From: Methylotenera sp. L2L1
Lineage (GTDB): Bacteria; Pseudomonadota; Gammaproteobacteria; Burkholderiales; Methylophilaceae
Direction of reading: 5' to 3'
Length of the DNA stretch: 64,000 nt
NCBI RefSeq assembly: GCF_000744605.1
Contig: NZ_JQMG01000001.1
Location: 2,356,001-2,420,000 of the forward strand
The translations under genes and the position numbers were made by a program. The notes beneath the pieces were generated by a model. It was not told the DNA's origin. It searched no databases and saw nothing but the letters and a program-made list of their open reading frames with translations. Shown here one piece after another: positions 18,228 to 26,477 of this stretch (positions are counted from its first letter, which is position 1; the number at the start of each line of letters is the position of its first letter).

Positions 18228-19913
18228 TTAGCCTGCGTTAAGCGCAGCAATTTGTTGTGTGAGGAAGTTACTGGTAGAGGACATACTCGTTAACAAAACA
18301 TCAAGTCTAGAGTACTGCGCTCTGTAACGACTCTCAATCACCGTCAAGCGGGCATTTAGTCGTTCTGTCTGCGTATCCAAACGCTCGATTGAGCTATTTA
18401 TGCCATCTGTTCTTGCTGCCAAGATGCCATCTTCACTGAGTAGGTTTTCTAATAAAGTGCCCAGCTTAGCAGCATAACCAAGACTAAAATTAACAGTACC
18501 ACGTGCACCTAGCGCACCACCCGCGACATTAACAGTTAACCCTTCACTTGCATCACCAAGCGGACCTCTTAAGGTTGTAGTACTGCCAGTAGCAGCGGCA
18601 CCATTAATTGTGCCTTGTGCATTTAACAATGTTGTGCCAAGCTGCGTCACTGCAATCGCATAAGTACCTTCTTGCGTTTTAGATGTGCTACTGACAAAAC
18701 TGATTTGTGGATCAGTTGCCCTAGCTGTCGCTGCAAACAAACTTGCGATATCATTGAAATTACTGCTAACCGCATTGGTGAATTTAGTGTTATCTAGGCT
18801 CAACTTCCCATCTCTCTGGAATGTCACACCAATTTGTGAGAGTGTATTTAGCGAACTGCCATTGGCAACCGCTGTATTCATGACAGATCGAATCTGGTTG
18901 ATGATAGAGCGAGCTGTAGAGTCGCCCAACAAGGCGCCATTCGCCTGGCCAGTTTCATCAAACTTTGTCAGGTTACGTAATGTCGTGTCTAGTTTATTGA
19001 AGGCATCAACAAATGAAGTAACTGAAGTCTTGATAGCATCTTGATTCGTTGCTACAGATAAGCTCAATGCACTTCCAGAAGTGATACCGACTAGATTTAA
19101 TGTGACGCCTTCAATTGCGTCACTAATTGAATTGCTAGATTTAACAATATCAATACCATCAATTTGTAAGATCGCATTTTTAGCTTCTTGTAATGATGTC
19201 AGATTTTTACCATTACCGGCTGTAGCCTGTGGGTCATATGCCAGCTTAGACAAACCTGTTGCGTCTACATTATTACCATCATCATCAGCTACTGAAATTT
19301 TAAGGCTATTCACCTCACCCGTATCTTTTGAGGTAATCACGATTCGATTAGTCGTACCGTCATTCACAATAGTCGCACTGACACTGCCATCAGCCGCATT
19401 AATCGCATCACGTACGCCGGCTAATGTATTATTAGAGCTATCAATGGTGATATTGAGGTCAGCTTTAGCTGAATTTGAGGTAAAAGAGCTTGGCGTAAAT
19501 GGACTGGCAACTTCAGGTGTAAACGTACCAAAAGATATCGTTAAACTGCCTGTGCCAACAACATCAGAAACATTTGAAAAACCACCCACACTCAACTTCT
19601 GAGATTTAGCTAACTGACTAACACTAATGTCATAACTACCTACTGTTGCACTGCCAGTTGAGGTCGCTGTCAATACGCTTGTATTACTTGAAGTAACACT
19701 CTGTGCATTAAATTTAGATAAACTCGACAGCGCGCTGACAGAAGTTTGAAACGTAGACAATGCACTTTTCAGTGTTCCGTATGCTGAAATTTGTGATTGA
19801 TAGGCTGATTTTTGTGTTGCAACTTTAGTTAGAGGAGCTTTTTCAACACTCATCAAGTTACTCACAATGGTGTTAACGTCAAGGACAGAGCCTATTCCTG
19901 AAGTTGTAGCCAT
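18228..19913 (-). CDS. fliD: Flagellar filament cap protein FliD (hook-associated protein 2)
   Basis: FliD is the cap under which flagellin subunits fold. The 561 residues include the N-terminal domain (IGSVLDVNTIVSNLMSVEKA), a Ser/Thr-rich variable middle and the C-terminal coiled region (LEDNLLSEDG-like segment, then RLTVIESRYRAQYSRLDVLL and MSSTSNFLTQQIAAL). An AGGAG site sits before the ATG. A 148-base gap separates it from flaG; no sigma-28 box was recognised there. Confidence 0.95.
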   Translation of the reverse strand: MATTSGIGSVLDVNTIVSNLMSVEKAPLTKVATQKSAYQSQISAYGTLKSALSTFQTSVSALSSLSKFNAQSVTSSNTSVLTATSTGSATVGSYDISVSQLAKSQKLSVGGFSNVSDVVGTGSLTISFGTFTPEVASPFTPSSFTSNSAKADLNITIDSSNNTLAGVRDAINAADGSVSATIVNDGTTNRIVITSKDTGEVNSLKISVADDDGNNVDATGLSKLAYDPQATAGNGKNLTSLQEAKNAILQIDGIDIVKSSNSISDAIEGVTLNLVGITSGSALSLSVATNQDAIKTSVTSFVDAFNKLDTTLRNLTKFDETGQANGALLGDSTARSIINQIRSVMNTAVANGSSLNTLSQIGVTFQRDGKLSLDNTKFTNAVSSNFNDIASLFAATARATDPQISFVSSTSKTQEGTYAIAVTQLGTTLLNAQGTINGAAATGSTTTLRGPLGDASEGLTVNVAGGALGARGTVNFSLGYAAKLGTLLENLLSEDGILAARTDGINSSIERLDTQTERLNARLTVIESRYRAQYSRLDVLLTSMSSTSNFLTQQIAALNAG

Positions 19914-20061
19914 AATGATTCTCCTCGTTAAAATTACTCGTTAAATGCTTGCTACTCTTTTACATACAAAACAACACAAATACATTTAATACGACAAGCA
20001 TAATTTATAAACAAAAATTCATTTACTTAATAAAGCGTAAAAACAAGCCTCTTATTGCAGA

Positions 20062-20445
20062 TTAAGCCTGTTCTCTTACTACTAGACCTTGCAGCCGGCC
20101 TAAAGTTTTAGAAAATGCCAACACTTCTTCATTTGGTATCTGTCTTAATACTTTATCGGTCGCAGTATCAACAACTTGAACAATAACGCGATCCGATTCT
20201 TCATCCATTGTAAATTGGACGGTTTGCAATGCTGGCGCAACGAGTTCGTTGAGTTTTTTCACTGCATTTGACAACGCCACTCTATCCACCTCAGCAGATT
20301 GCCTTGTTTCCGGCTTGGCGTTTTCGACTTTATCAATGGCTTTAGCACCAGCCAAGCCTGAAATAGCATTTTGGCCCCCGGCAATATTTTGCACGGCGGC
20401 CGAATTTTTTACTGCACCATAACCATCTACTGGTGTATTAAACAT
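20062..20445 (-). CDS. flaG: Flagellar protein FlaG
   Basis: FlaG is a small protein of unclear role that affects filament length in some bacteria. The 127 residues have a variable N-terminal half and the conserved C-terminal block (VQFTMDEESDRVIVQVVDTA, then VLRQIPNEEVL). A strong AGGAGG lies before the ATG. It sits between fliC and fliD, the usual place, and a hairpin after fliC may keep its expression below that of flagellin. Confidence 0.93.
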   Translation of the reverse strand: MFNTPVDGYGAVKNSAAVQNIAGGQNAISGLAGAKAIDKVENAKPETRQSAEVDRVALSNAVKKLNELVAPALQTVQFTMDEESDRVIVQVVDTATDKVLRQIPNEEVLAFSKTLGRLQGLVVREQA

Positions 20446-20458
20446 GATTTATCCTCCT

Positions 20459-20489
20459 AAAAATCCCACAGGATGATCAGTCCTGTGGG
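20459..20489 (-). terminator. Hairpin terminator between fliC and flaG
   Basis: On the plus strand CCCACAGGA (20465-20473), a 7-base loop and TCCTGTGGG (20481-20489) form a perfect 9-bp stem. In the transcribed (minus) direction it is followed by ATTTTT and then directly by the flaG ribosome-binding site. The short T-run suggests partial termination, giving much fliC message and less flaG/fliD read-through. Confidence 0.65.
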
Positions 20490-20515
20490 TGATAAGGGTC
20501 TTACACTTCTAAAAC

Positions 20516-21313
20516 TTAACCTCTTAACAATGACAACACGTTGTTAGGTAGTGAGTTCGCTTGCGCTAACATCGCAGTACCTGCTTGTTGTAAGATTTGA
20601 CCACGAGTCAAGTTAGCTGTTTCTGCCGCGAAGTCAGCATCCATGATGCGTGATTTAGCTGAAGATTGGTTTTCTACTGAAATTTGTAAGTTACTTACTA
20701 CAGATTCAAAACGGTTTTGAATCGCACCTAATGTTGCACGGCTAGTGTTTGCAGCAGTTAATGCAGCGTCAATCGCGGTAATCGCAGCAGATGCGGCTGC
20801 AACATCAGAAACACTACCTGTAATTGTCGCTGCTGCCACTGAAGCCGTAGCAATAGTATCACCAGCATCAGCACCTACTTGGAATGTTTGAGCAGCACCG
20901 AACACAGTAGTACCGTTGAATTTAGTTGCAGTTGAAAGACGCGTAACTTCAGCAGTCAGTTGTGTAAACTCAGCATCTAAGTTTGCACGGTCTGTACTTG
21001 TGTTTGTACCGTTGATTGATTGAACAGCTAGTTCACGCATACGTTGTAATGCATCAGTTTGTTTTGACAAACCACCCTCAGCAACTTGTGCAAAAGAGAT
21101 TGCGTCGTTAGCGTTACGGATCGCAACTTGTTGGCCACGTACTTGTGAGTCCATACGTGTAGCAATTGCCAAGCCAGCAGCATCATCTTTAGAGCTGTTG
21201 ATACGTAAGCCTGATGACAAACGTTGTAGTGATGTATTTAATGAGCTTTGTGAAGCTGATAAGTTACGTTGTGTGTTTAGTGACGCAAGGTTTGTATTGA
21301 TAACTGAAGCCAT
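20516..21313 (-). CDS. fliC: Flagellin FliC
   Basis: The filament subunit. The 265 residues consist almost only of the conserved D0/D1 parts: N-terminal TNLASLNTQRNLSASQSSLN and SLQRLSSGLRINSSKDDAAG, C-terminal AETANLTRGQILQQAGTAML and AQANSLPNNVLSLLRG. Between them is a short Ala/Thr/Ser-rich insert (about 140-190). The outer D2/D3 domains are missing. Ser/Thr residues in the insert would be natural O-glycosylation points. Two sigma-28-like promoters and a long leader precede it. Confidence 0.97.
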   Translation of the reverse strand: MASVINTNLASLNTQRNLSASQSSLNTSLQRLSSGLRINSSKDDAAGLAIATRMDSQVRGQQVAIRNANDAISFAQVAEGGLSKQTDALQRMRELAVQSINGTNTSTDRANLDAEFTQLTAEVTRLSTATKFNGTTVFGAAQTFQVGADAGDTIATASVAAATITGSVSDVAAASAAITAIDAALTAANTSRATLGAIQNRFESVVSNLQISVENQSSAKSRIMDADFAAETANLTRGQILQQAGTAMLAQANSLPNNVLSLLRG

Positions 21314-21404
21314 GTTAATTCTCCTAATATTTAGTTAATTACAACTACATCTTGTTGCTTTTAGCTTTGCATATTCAGTTCAATTTGCGCTGCTGTTATT
21401 TCTG

Positions 21405-21431
21405 TTATCGGTAAGTTTTTTAGAAAGTTTA
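21405..21431 (-). promoter_or_regulatory. Sigma-28-type promoter P1 for fliC
   Basis: On the minus strand TAAA (21431-21428) is followed after 15 bases by ACCGATAA (21412-21405). This agrees with TAAA-N15-GCCGATAA at all but one position of these core boxes. Its start point would fall near 21398, giving a leader of about 85 bases before the fliC ATG. It lies in the 347-base gene-free stretch 21314-21660. Confidence 0.75.
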
Positions 21432-21519
21432 GGGTCAGATTTAAATATTTTTTAAATTCTGTTTTTCCTACTGAATACTTTCTTGTTCACCTATCAATTA
21501 AGCAATCCTGATGTTTAGG

Positions 21520-21546
21520 ATATCGGTAATATCAGAAAAATCTTTA
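21520..21546 (-). promoter_or_regulatory. Second sigma-28-like promoter P2 for fliC
   Basis: On the minus strand TAAAGATT starts at 21546, and the -10 box ACCGATAT occupies 21527-21520. The TAAA-N15-box spacing is the same as in P1. The match to TAAAGTTT/GCCGATAA is weaker but clear. It lies 115 bases upstream of P1, so fliC appears to have tandem late-class promoters. Confidence 0.5.
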
Positions 21547-21660
21547 GCAGATTTTTTGTGGACTAGCATTTTTTTAAGTAGAGTGTGATATTGGATTGGA
21601 TCCAACACATTGATTTTATTTGGTTAAAATTAAATTTAAGTAAAGATAATCTGCAACAGA

Positions 21661-23754
21661 TTACATATCAACTACTGCTGTAGCAAATGATATTGCTGAC
21701 TGCTTTTTGCACCATCGCATCCACATATGACGGAATGCGAGCACTAAATGGTCACTGATTAACTTAGGTTGATTAAGCGCAGACGTACTAAATTGTTTGC
21801 GCAATTGGGCACGAACTTGAGATAAATATTGCAGGTGCTGTGACCAATATAGACCTTGATTCACAAAATCTTCATGCGATTTCACGACAAAGTCAGTTAA
21901 ATCCAAATGCAACATGATGGCCATTGCACCACGGCTCATGAGGCTTTTTCCTTCCACACACAACGTTGGCACGCCCATCCATGCTGCGTGACAAGTCGTT
22001 GTGACTCCATTCGACGGGAATGTATCTAAACAAATGTCCACCTGATGATGCAACTTTAAGTAGTCTGCCATTGTATTGCGATGGTGAATAATCAGTCGAT
22101 CTACACTAATTGCATGGTAAGCAAAGGCTTTGATGATTGCATCATAACTGCCATCTTGCGGCATTGACCCTAATAGTAGTTTTGAATTAGGTATTTCATT
22201 AAGCAGCTTTGACCATAAGCTAATGACACTAGGGGTGATTTTTTCTACGCGATTAAAACATCCAAACGTAATAAAGCCATTGTTAAACGCTGGCAACCCA
22301 TTCACTTCTGGCGATAGTTCTGACGGTATAAATGGTGCATTGGCGGGTAACTGAACAATTTTTTCCGTAAACTGTTCATCAAACTGATTTGGCGGTAAAA
22401 GATGTGCGTCCGCTAAATAATAATCTATTGCGCTTAAGCCTGTGGTTGCTAGATACCCTAGCCAACTCACTTGTATTGGTGCAGGCTTCATTGCAAAACT
22501 GATCAACCGATTACCTGCGGTGTGTCCATCTAAATCAACGAGGATATCAATCTTATCTTCTTTAACCCTCTGGGCTAAAGCTACATCTGTTAACTCATCC
22601 ACTTTAAGCCAATGCTTAAATTTAGATTTAAGTCGCTGTGTGACATTGTCTTCAATTGCACTAGCTGAATATGCATACAAAGAAACGTCTGTCAGTGACG
22701 ACAGATGCTCAAGCACTGGCTCAAAAAAATTGACTAAAGAGTGTTCTCTAAAGTCAGCTGAGACAAAACCAACATTTAAACATTTTGTTGTATTACTTTT
22801 GTGTGTATGTTTTGGCCATGCTGATTGATAAACGGCCTCATATTGCATTCCAAACCTGCGATGCTCTGCGATTAAGTCTGCTGTACTTACAACATCAGCA
22901 TGTGAAAGGCAGAACAATAAATTGCTGTAACAACTGGCATATCCAGGGTTGATTTCAAGTGCTTTTCGGTAATAACCTACAGCAGACACAATGTCGCCCA
23001 TATCTTTAGAAACAATGCCTAAATTATTATAGGCAGCAGCATAGTCTGGCTGAAGCTTGATGGCACTCCTAAAAGCATCGGCAGCATTGGCTAAATCACC
23101 CTGCCCCTTTAAGACCAAGCCGTAATAGCAGTGCTCTTTGGCGTCATTTAAATTTAATGCTAAGGCTTGATTGGCCACTAATCTGGCATCTTTTTTTTGT
23201 ACAAGCAAGGTGTCGCTTAAGATTTTCCAACCATCAAGCCAGTTAGGATAACGCTCAAGCAATGGTTGTAATGCGATTTCGACTGCTTGGTAGCGTTTAT
23301 TGAGAAATAACTGAATCAGCTTTTCTTGTATATACGCTTCTGGCACACTTACAGACTCTGCAGCATTTAACATAGCTTGCTCAGATTGTCGCCTTACAAG
23401 CAACTGTTCCAGCTGCTCAACTGGCTCTCCACTAAGGCCAGCATCTCGCCCATAGGATAGCACTAGCTTAGCATCTTCATAGTAAGCCGCATCTATCAAC
23501 GCATTGATATAGCTCAACCAGTATTCTGCTTGTTGAGGGTCTGACTCTAGTGCTATATTAAAATAAGGCAAGCTATCTAAAGCGCGTAGACTTTCTAGCA
23601 ACAACGACCCTAAGTAGTAGTTTGCTTGAGGCTGCTGAGCGTCTATTGCTAATATAGCTCGCAACTTATTTTCAGCAGTTAGCAAATCACCTGATTGATA
23701 TAAGCTCACAGCGCACTCAAGTGTATGAGCAATGTTCTGATTATTTTGAATCAT
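21661..23754 (-). CDS. TPR-containing GT41 (OGT/SPINDLY-type) glycosyltransferase
   Basis: A 697-residue protein. About residues 1-290 are tetratricopeptide repeats (VLKGQGDLANAADAFRSAIK, then AAAYNNLGIVSKDMGDIVSA). Residues about 325-680 form a GT41 catalytic region of the O-GlcNAc-transferase/SPINDLY type (LNVGFVSADFREHSLVNFFE, then VDLDGHTAGNRLISFAMKPA, PIQVSWLGYLATTG and DTFPSNGVTTTCHAAWMGVP). Such enzymes transfer a sugar from a nucleotide sugar to Ser/Thr of proteins. It is the island gene nearest fliC, upstream on the same strand, so FliC is the obvious candidate acceptor (inference). It has an A8 run (plus-strand T8 near 23191-23198). Confidence 0.9.
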   Translation of the reverse strand: MIQNNQNIAHTLECAVSLYQSGDLLTAENKLRAILAIDAQQPQANYYLGSLLLESLRALDSLPYFNIALESDPQQAEYWLSYINALIDAAYYEDAKLVLSYGRDAGLSGEPVEQLEQLLVRRQSEQAMLNAAESVSVPEAYIQEKLIQLFLNKRYQAVEIALQPLLERYPNWLDGWKILSDTLLVQKKDARLVANQALALNLNDAKEHCYYGLVLKGQGDLANAADAFRSAIKLQPDYAAAYNNLGIVSKDMGDIVSAVGYYRKALEINPGYASCYSNLLFCLSHADVVSTADLIAEHRRFGMQYEAVYQSAWPKHTHKSNTTKCLNVGFVSADFREHSLVNFFEPVLEHLSSLTDVSLYAYSASAIEDNVTQRLKSKFKHWLKVDELTDVALAQRVKEDKIDILVDLDGHTAGNRLISFAMKPAPIQVSWLGYLATTGLSAIDYYLADAHLLPPNQFDEQFTEKIVQLPANAPFIPSELSPEVNGLPAFNNGFITFGCFNRVEKITPSVISLWSKLLNEIPNSKLLLGSMPQDGSYDAIIKAFAYHAISVDRLIIHHRNTMADYLKLHHQVDICLDTFPSNGVTTTCHAAWMGVPTLCVEGKSLMSRGAMAIMLHLDLTDFVVKSHEDFVNQGLYWSQHLQYLSQVRAQLRKQFSTSALNQPKLISDHLVLAFRHMWMRWCKKQSAISFATAVVDM

Positions 23755-23794
23755 ATCAATGGGCTATATCTATCAGGTACTACATCCATAACAA

Positions 23795-24823
23795 CTACTT
23801 AGATTTCAACATCTCTGCAAGTTCACCAGCTAAGGCCTGTGCTGTTTCAGGTTTTAGCCCATGCAGCTGACCCAACGCCAATACATCAGCAATTGAGTGT
23901 GTAATCCCAGACATCATCAATGCATCGACATAAGTGACCCAATATTGCTCAATTGCAGGATTTGACTCAACTGCCGTCTCTAGTCGAGGTAGGGCATCTG
24001 CCGCACTTTTTTGGCTCGCTTCAATCAAGCCCAAGCCATAGTTAGCTTCTGCATTCCGCGGCTCGATATTTAATATTTCAATAAATAAACTTTGAGCTTC
24101 TTCTAAATGACCATCACGATGCTTTGACTGTGCAAGTGACAATACATCCTGAATAGCCTGCTGCATATCCTGCGCAGCTGGGTTAGTTTGGCTTGGATCA
24201 AAAGGCTGCTCTGGCAAATGCTGCCTTGCTAGATTCAACAACTGCTCATTATCCACATTAGACACACAAGCCAACGCCCATAAATCAAAATAACTCGGTC
24301 GACAGTTTCCTACCACCTTTGAAAAACCAGACGATTCTAAAGTACCTAACAACACGTTTAGTGTAAAACCGCAGCGATGCGACATGTAAAGGTTACCTTG
24401 ACTCATCGGCGGACGGTGACCGTATAGAATATCTAACGGAGCGATTGGTCCGGCTGGAGAAATATAAGCTGGCTCAGTTAACTTACCCTGTGCAACTAAT
24501 GCACAGACTGATTGTAAATCTGGGCAAGTAATCACAACAAAGCCATCAGGGCGAAGTACACGTTTAAATTCTGCCAATGCAATTGGCACTTCATGCGGGT
24601 AAAGGTGTTCAATATTGTGAGATGAAAAAATTGCATCTACACTGCTAGATGGCACTGCAGACATATCGGTCATGGTGCCAACCACATCCGGATTTACTGC
24701 CGGATTAATATCTAAGCGCAATTCATTCCAACTGCTGATATCAAACCCCTGTGGGCGGCTTGGTTGTTGCGTGACAGGATCAACATAAAGAGGACCGCAG
24801 CCCACATGTAAAAAAGTTTTCAT
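23795..24823 (-). CDS. SAM-dependent methyltransferase fused to a TPR module
   Basis: The N-terminal half (about 1-200) is a class I methyltransferase. It has glycine motif LHVGCGPLYVD, acidic LRLDINPAVNPD, IFSSHNIEHLYPHEVPIALA, and LRPDGFVVITCPDL. The C-terminal part (about 225-342) is a TPR segment whose end (EQYWVTYVDALMMSG, then LALGQLHGLKPETAQALAGE) closely matches a segment of the 1574-residue transferase encoded upstream. The TPR may bring the enzyme to the same partner or acceptor. I use the ATG at 24823 with AGGA upstream. The frame extends to a TTG two codons earlier. The methylated substrate is unknown, perhaps the attached sugar. Confidence 0.85.
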   Translation of the reverse strand: MKTFLHVGCGPLYVDPVTQQPSRPQGFDISSWNELRLDINPAVNPDVVGTMTDMSAVPSSSVDAIFSSHNIEHLYPHEVPIALAEFKRVLRPDGFVVITCPDLQSVCALVAQGKLTEPAYISPAGPIAPLDILYGHRPPMSQGNLYMSHRCGFTLNVLLGTLESSGFSKVVGNCRPSYFDLWALACVSNVDNEQLLNLARQHLPEQPFDPSQTNPAAQDMQQAIQDVLSLAQSKHRDGHLEEAQSLFIEILNIEPRNAEANYGLGLIEASQKSAADALPRLETAVESNPAIEQYWVTYVDALMMSGITHSIADVLALGQLHGLKPETAQALAGELAEMLKSK

Positions 24824-24887
24824 TCCCAATGATCCTATTTTTAAATTAAACCTATATAAATTTAGCTTGTTAAAATGACAGTTAGTT

Positions 24888-26000
24888 TTACACCTGATGG
24901 ATTGCTGTTAATACTGAAATCACATAATCAACATCACTAGCACTTAGATGGGGACCTATCGGTAAACTCAACACTTCTTTTGCTAAGCGTTCTGCTACTG
25001 GCAGACTTCCGAGCTTAATATCAAGTGCCTGATAAGCTTTTTGCAAGTGTGGAGCTACTGGATAATGAATCAAGGTCTGTATGCCTGCTGATGCCAACTG
25101 TGATTGCAATGCGTCACGTTTAGGCGCAGTCACTACATATAAGTGCCACACAGGATCTGCCCATGTTGGCACATGAGGCAACTCTAATGCTAAACCACCC
25201 AAGGCTTGACTATACGTTTTTGCGATAGCCTGACGACGTTGATTCCATGCATCAAGATGCTTGAGTTTCACCGAGAGTGCTGCCGCCTGAATTGGATCCA
25301 AACGGCTATTGACGCCACGCTCTCCATTGTAATATTTAACAGCAGAGCCATAATTACCTAATTCGCGCACCCGTGATGCAATTGCTTCATTATTGGTCGT
25401 AACTGCCCCACCATCGCCCAACGCACCTAGATTTTTACCTGGGTAAAAACTCCACGCGACGACATCACCATGACTGCCAATTTTTTTTCCGCGCACCTGA
25501 GCACCGTGTGCTTGTGCTGCATCTTCAACCACGGCCAAGCCATATTTTTTTGCTAAAATACAAATTGCATCAATGTCTACAGGTATGCCATATAAATGTA
25601 CGGGCATAATCGCCTTAGTGTTAGGCGTAATACAACGTTCAATGCTGGCAACATCTATATTATAACTACCTGATGCGGGCTCGACTGGAATAGGCTTTGC
25701 ACCAACGGCACTGACCGCAAGCCAAGTAGCAATAAAAGTATGTGAAGGCACAATGACCTCATCCCCTGCGCCTATGTCTAAAGCACGTAATGCCAGCGTT
25801 AATGCATCTAAGCCATTACCGACTCCTACACAATATTTTGCATCCGTGTAAGCAGCAAAGTCAGCTTCGAAGCTTTCTACTTCTGGGCCACCTATATACC
25901 AACCAGAACGGCTAGCCCTCAGTACAGCGTCATCTAACTCACGGCTTAGTTCACTATAAGCAAATTTAAGGTCTAAAAATGGTACGCGTATATCACTCAA
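24888..26000 (-). CDS. fdtB: DegT/DnrJ/EryC1/StrS-family sugar aminotransferase (FdtB/QdtB-like)
   Basis: A PLP enzyme of 370 residues that transaminates 3- or 4-keto nucleotide sugars. It has VGVGNGLDALTLALRALDIG, the aspartate block VVEDAAQAHGAQVRGKKIGS, and the PLP lysine at about K189 in SFYPGKNLGALGDGGAV, with ERGVNSRLDPIQAAAL downstream. With the ketoisomerase next to it, the likely product is a dTDP-3-amino-3,6-dideoxyhexose (Fuc3N or Qui3N). The frame begins with TTG immediately after the fdtA stop. No ATG lies before the conserved PFLDLK, so TTG is the likely start, coupled to fdtA. Confidence 0.88.
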   Translation of the reverse strand: MSDIRVPFLDLKFAYSELSRELDDAVLRASRSGWYIGGPEVESFEADFAAYTDAKYCVGVGNGLDALTLALRALDIGAGDEVIVPSHTFIATWLAVSAVGAKPIPVEPASGSYNIDVASIERCITPNTKAIMPVHLYGIPVDIDAICILAKKYGLAVVEDAAQAHGAQVRGKKIGSHGDVVAWSFYPGKNLGALGDGGAVTTNNEAIASRVRELGNYGSAVKYYNGERGVNSRLDPIQAAALSVKLKHLDAWNQRRQAIAKTYSQALGGLALELPHVPTWADPVWHLYVVTAPKRDALQSQLASAGIQTLIHYPVAPHLQKAYQALDIKLGSLPVAERLAKEVLSLPIGPHLSASDVDYVISVLTAIHQV

Positions 26001-26411
26001 TTACTTTACCAATCTGGCATTCATAAAAGCATCATAATTTCGGTAATAGTCATCTTCAGCATATTTAGTAGAAGCTAACACCATCAATACTGAGCCTGAT
26101 GAAAAGTTGTCCATCGTTCGCCAAATCATTGGGCATATATATAAGCCGTAATAAGAACGGGCTAGGTGAAATTTCTTTTTATCTTTGCCGTCATCTAAAG
26201 TAATATCAAAGCTACCTGACATTGCTATTATTAATTGGTGTAGGTTTTTGTGTGCGTGACCTCCACGGTCTGTGCCACCAGGCACGTCATACACGTAATA
26301 CACGCGCTGTATTGCAAAAGGAACTTGGCTGTCACTCTCAACAAATGACAGATTGCCGCGTGGGTCTGACATCTTGGGTAACTCAATGACTCTACAATCG
26401 TCTAACGGCAT
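26001..26411 (-). CDS. fdtA: dTDP-4-keto-6-deoxyhexose 3,4-ketoisomerase (FdtA/QdtA/WxcM-like)
   Basis: A 136-residue cupin beginning CRVIELPKMSDPRGNLSFVE, followed by VPFAIQRVYYVYDVPGGTDR and GGHAHKNLHQLIIAMSG, the recognised signature of sugar 3,4-ketoisomerases. The His pair in GGHAHK is at the active site. It converts dTDP-4-keto-6-deoxyglucose to the 3-keto isomer used by the aminotransferase encoded directly downstream. Whether the product is the galacto (Fdt) or gluco (Qdt) isomer cannot be read from sequence here. rmlA and rmlB are not in the window. Confidence 0.9.
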   Translation of the reverse strand: MPLDDCRVIELPKMSDPRGNLSFVESDSQVPFAIQRVYYVYDVPGGTDRGGHAHKNLHQLIIAMSGSFDITLDDGKDKKKFHLARSYYGLYICPMIWRTMDNFSSGSVLMVLASTKYAEDDYYRNYDAFMNARLVK

Positions 26412-26477
26412 ACTGATTAACCCCTAATTTCTGCATTTTTAGACCACTCTATATTGCTCATAGCATATAGTCTCATA

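Noticed and set aside
19081-19602. 173-residue plus-strand frame opposite fliD
   Set aside because: Antisense to a clear fliD, composition reflects the reverse of Ser/Thr-rich codons, no motif.
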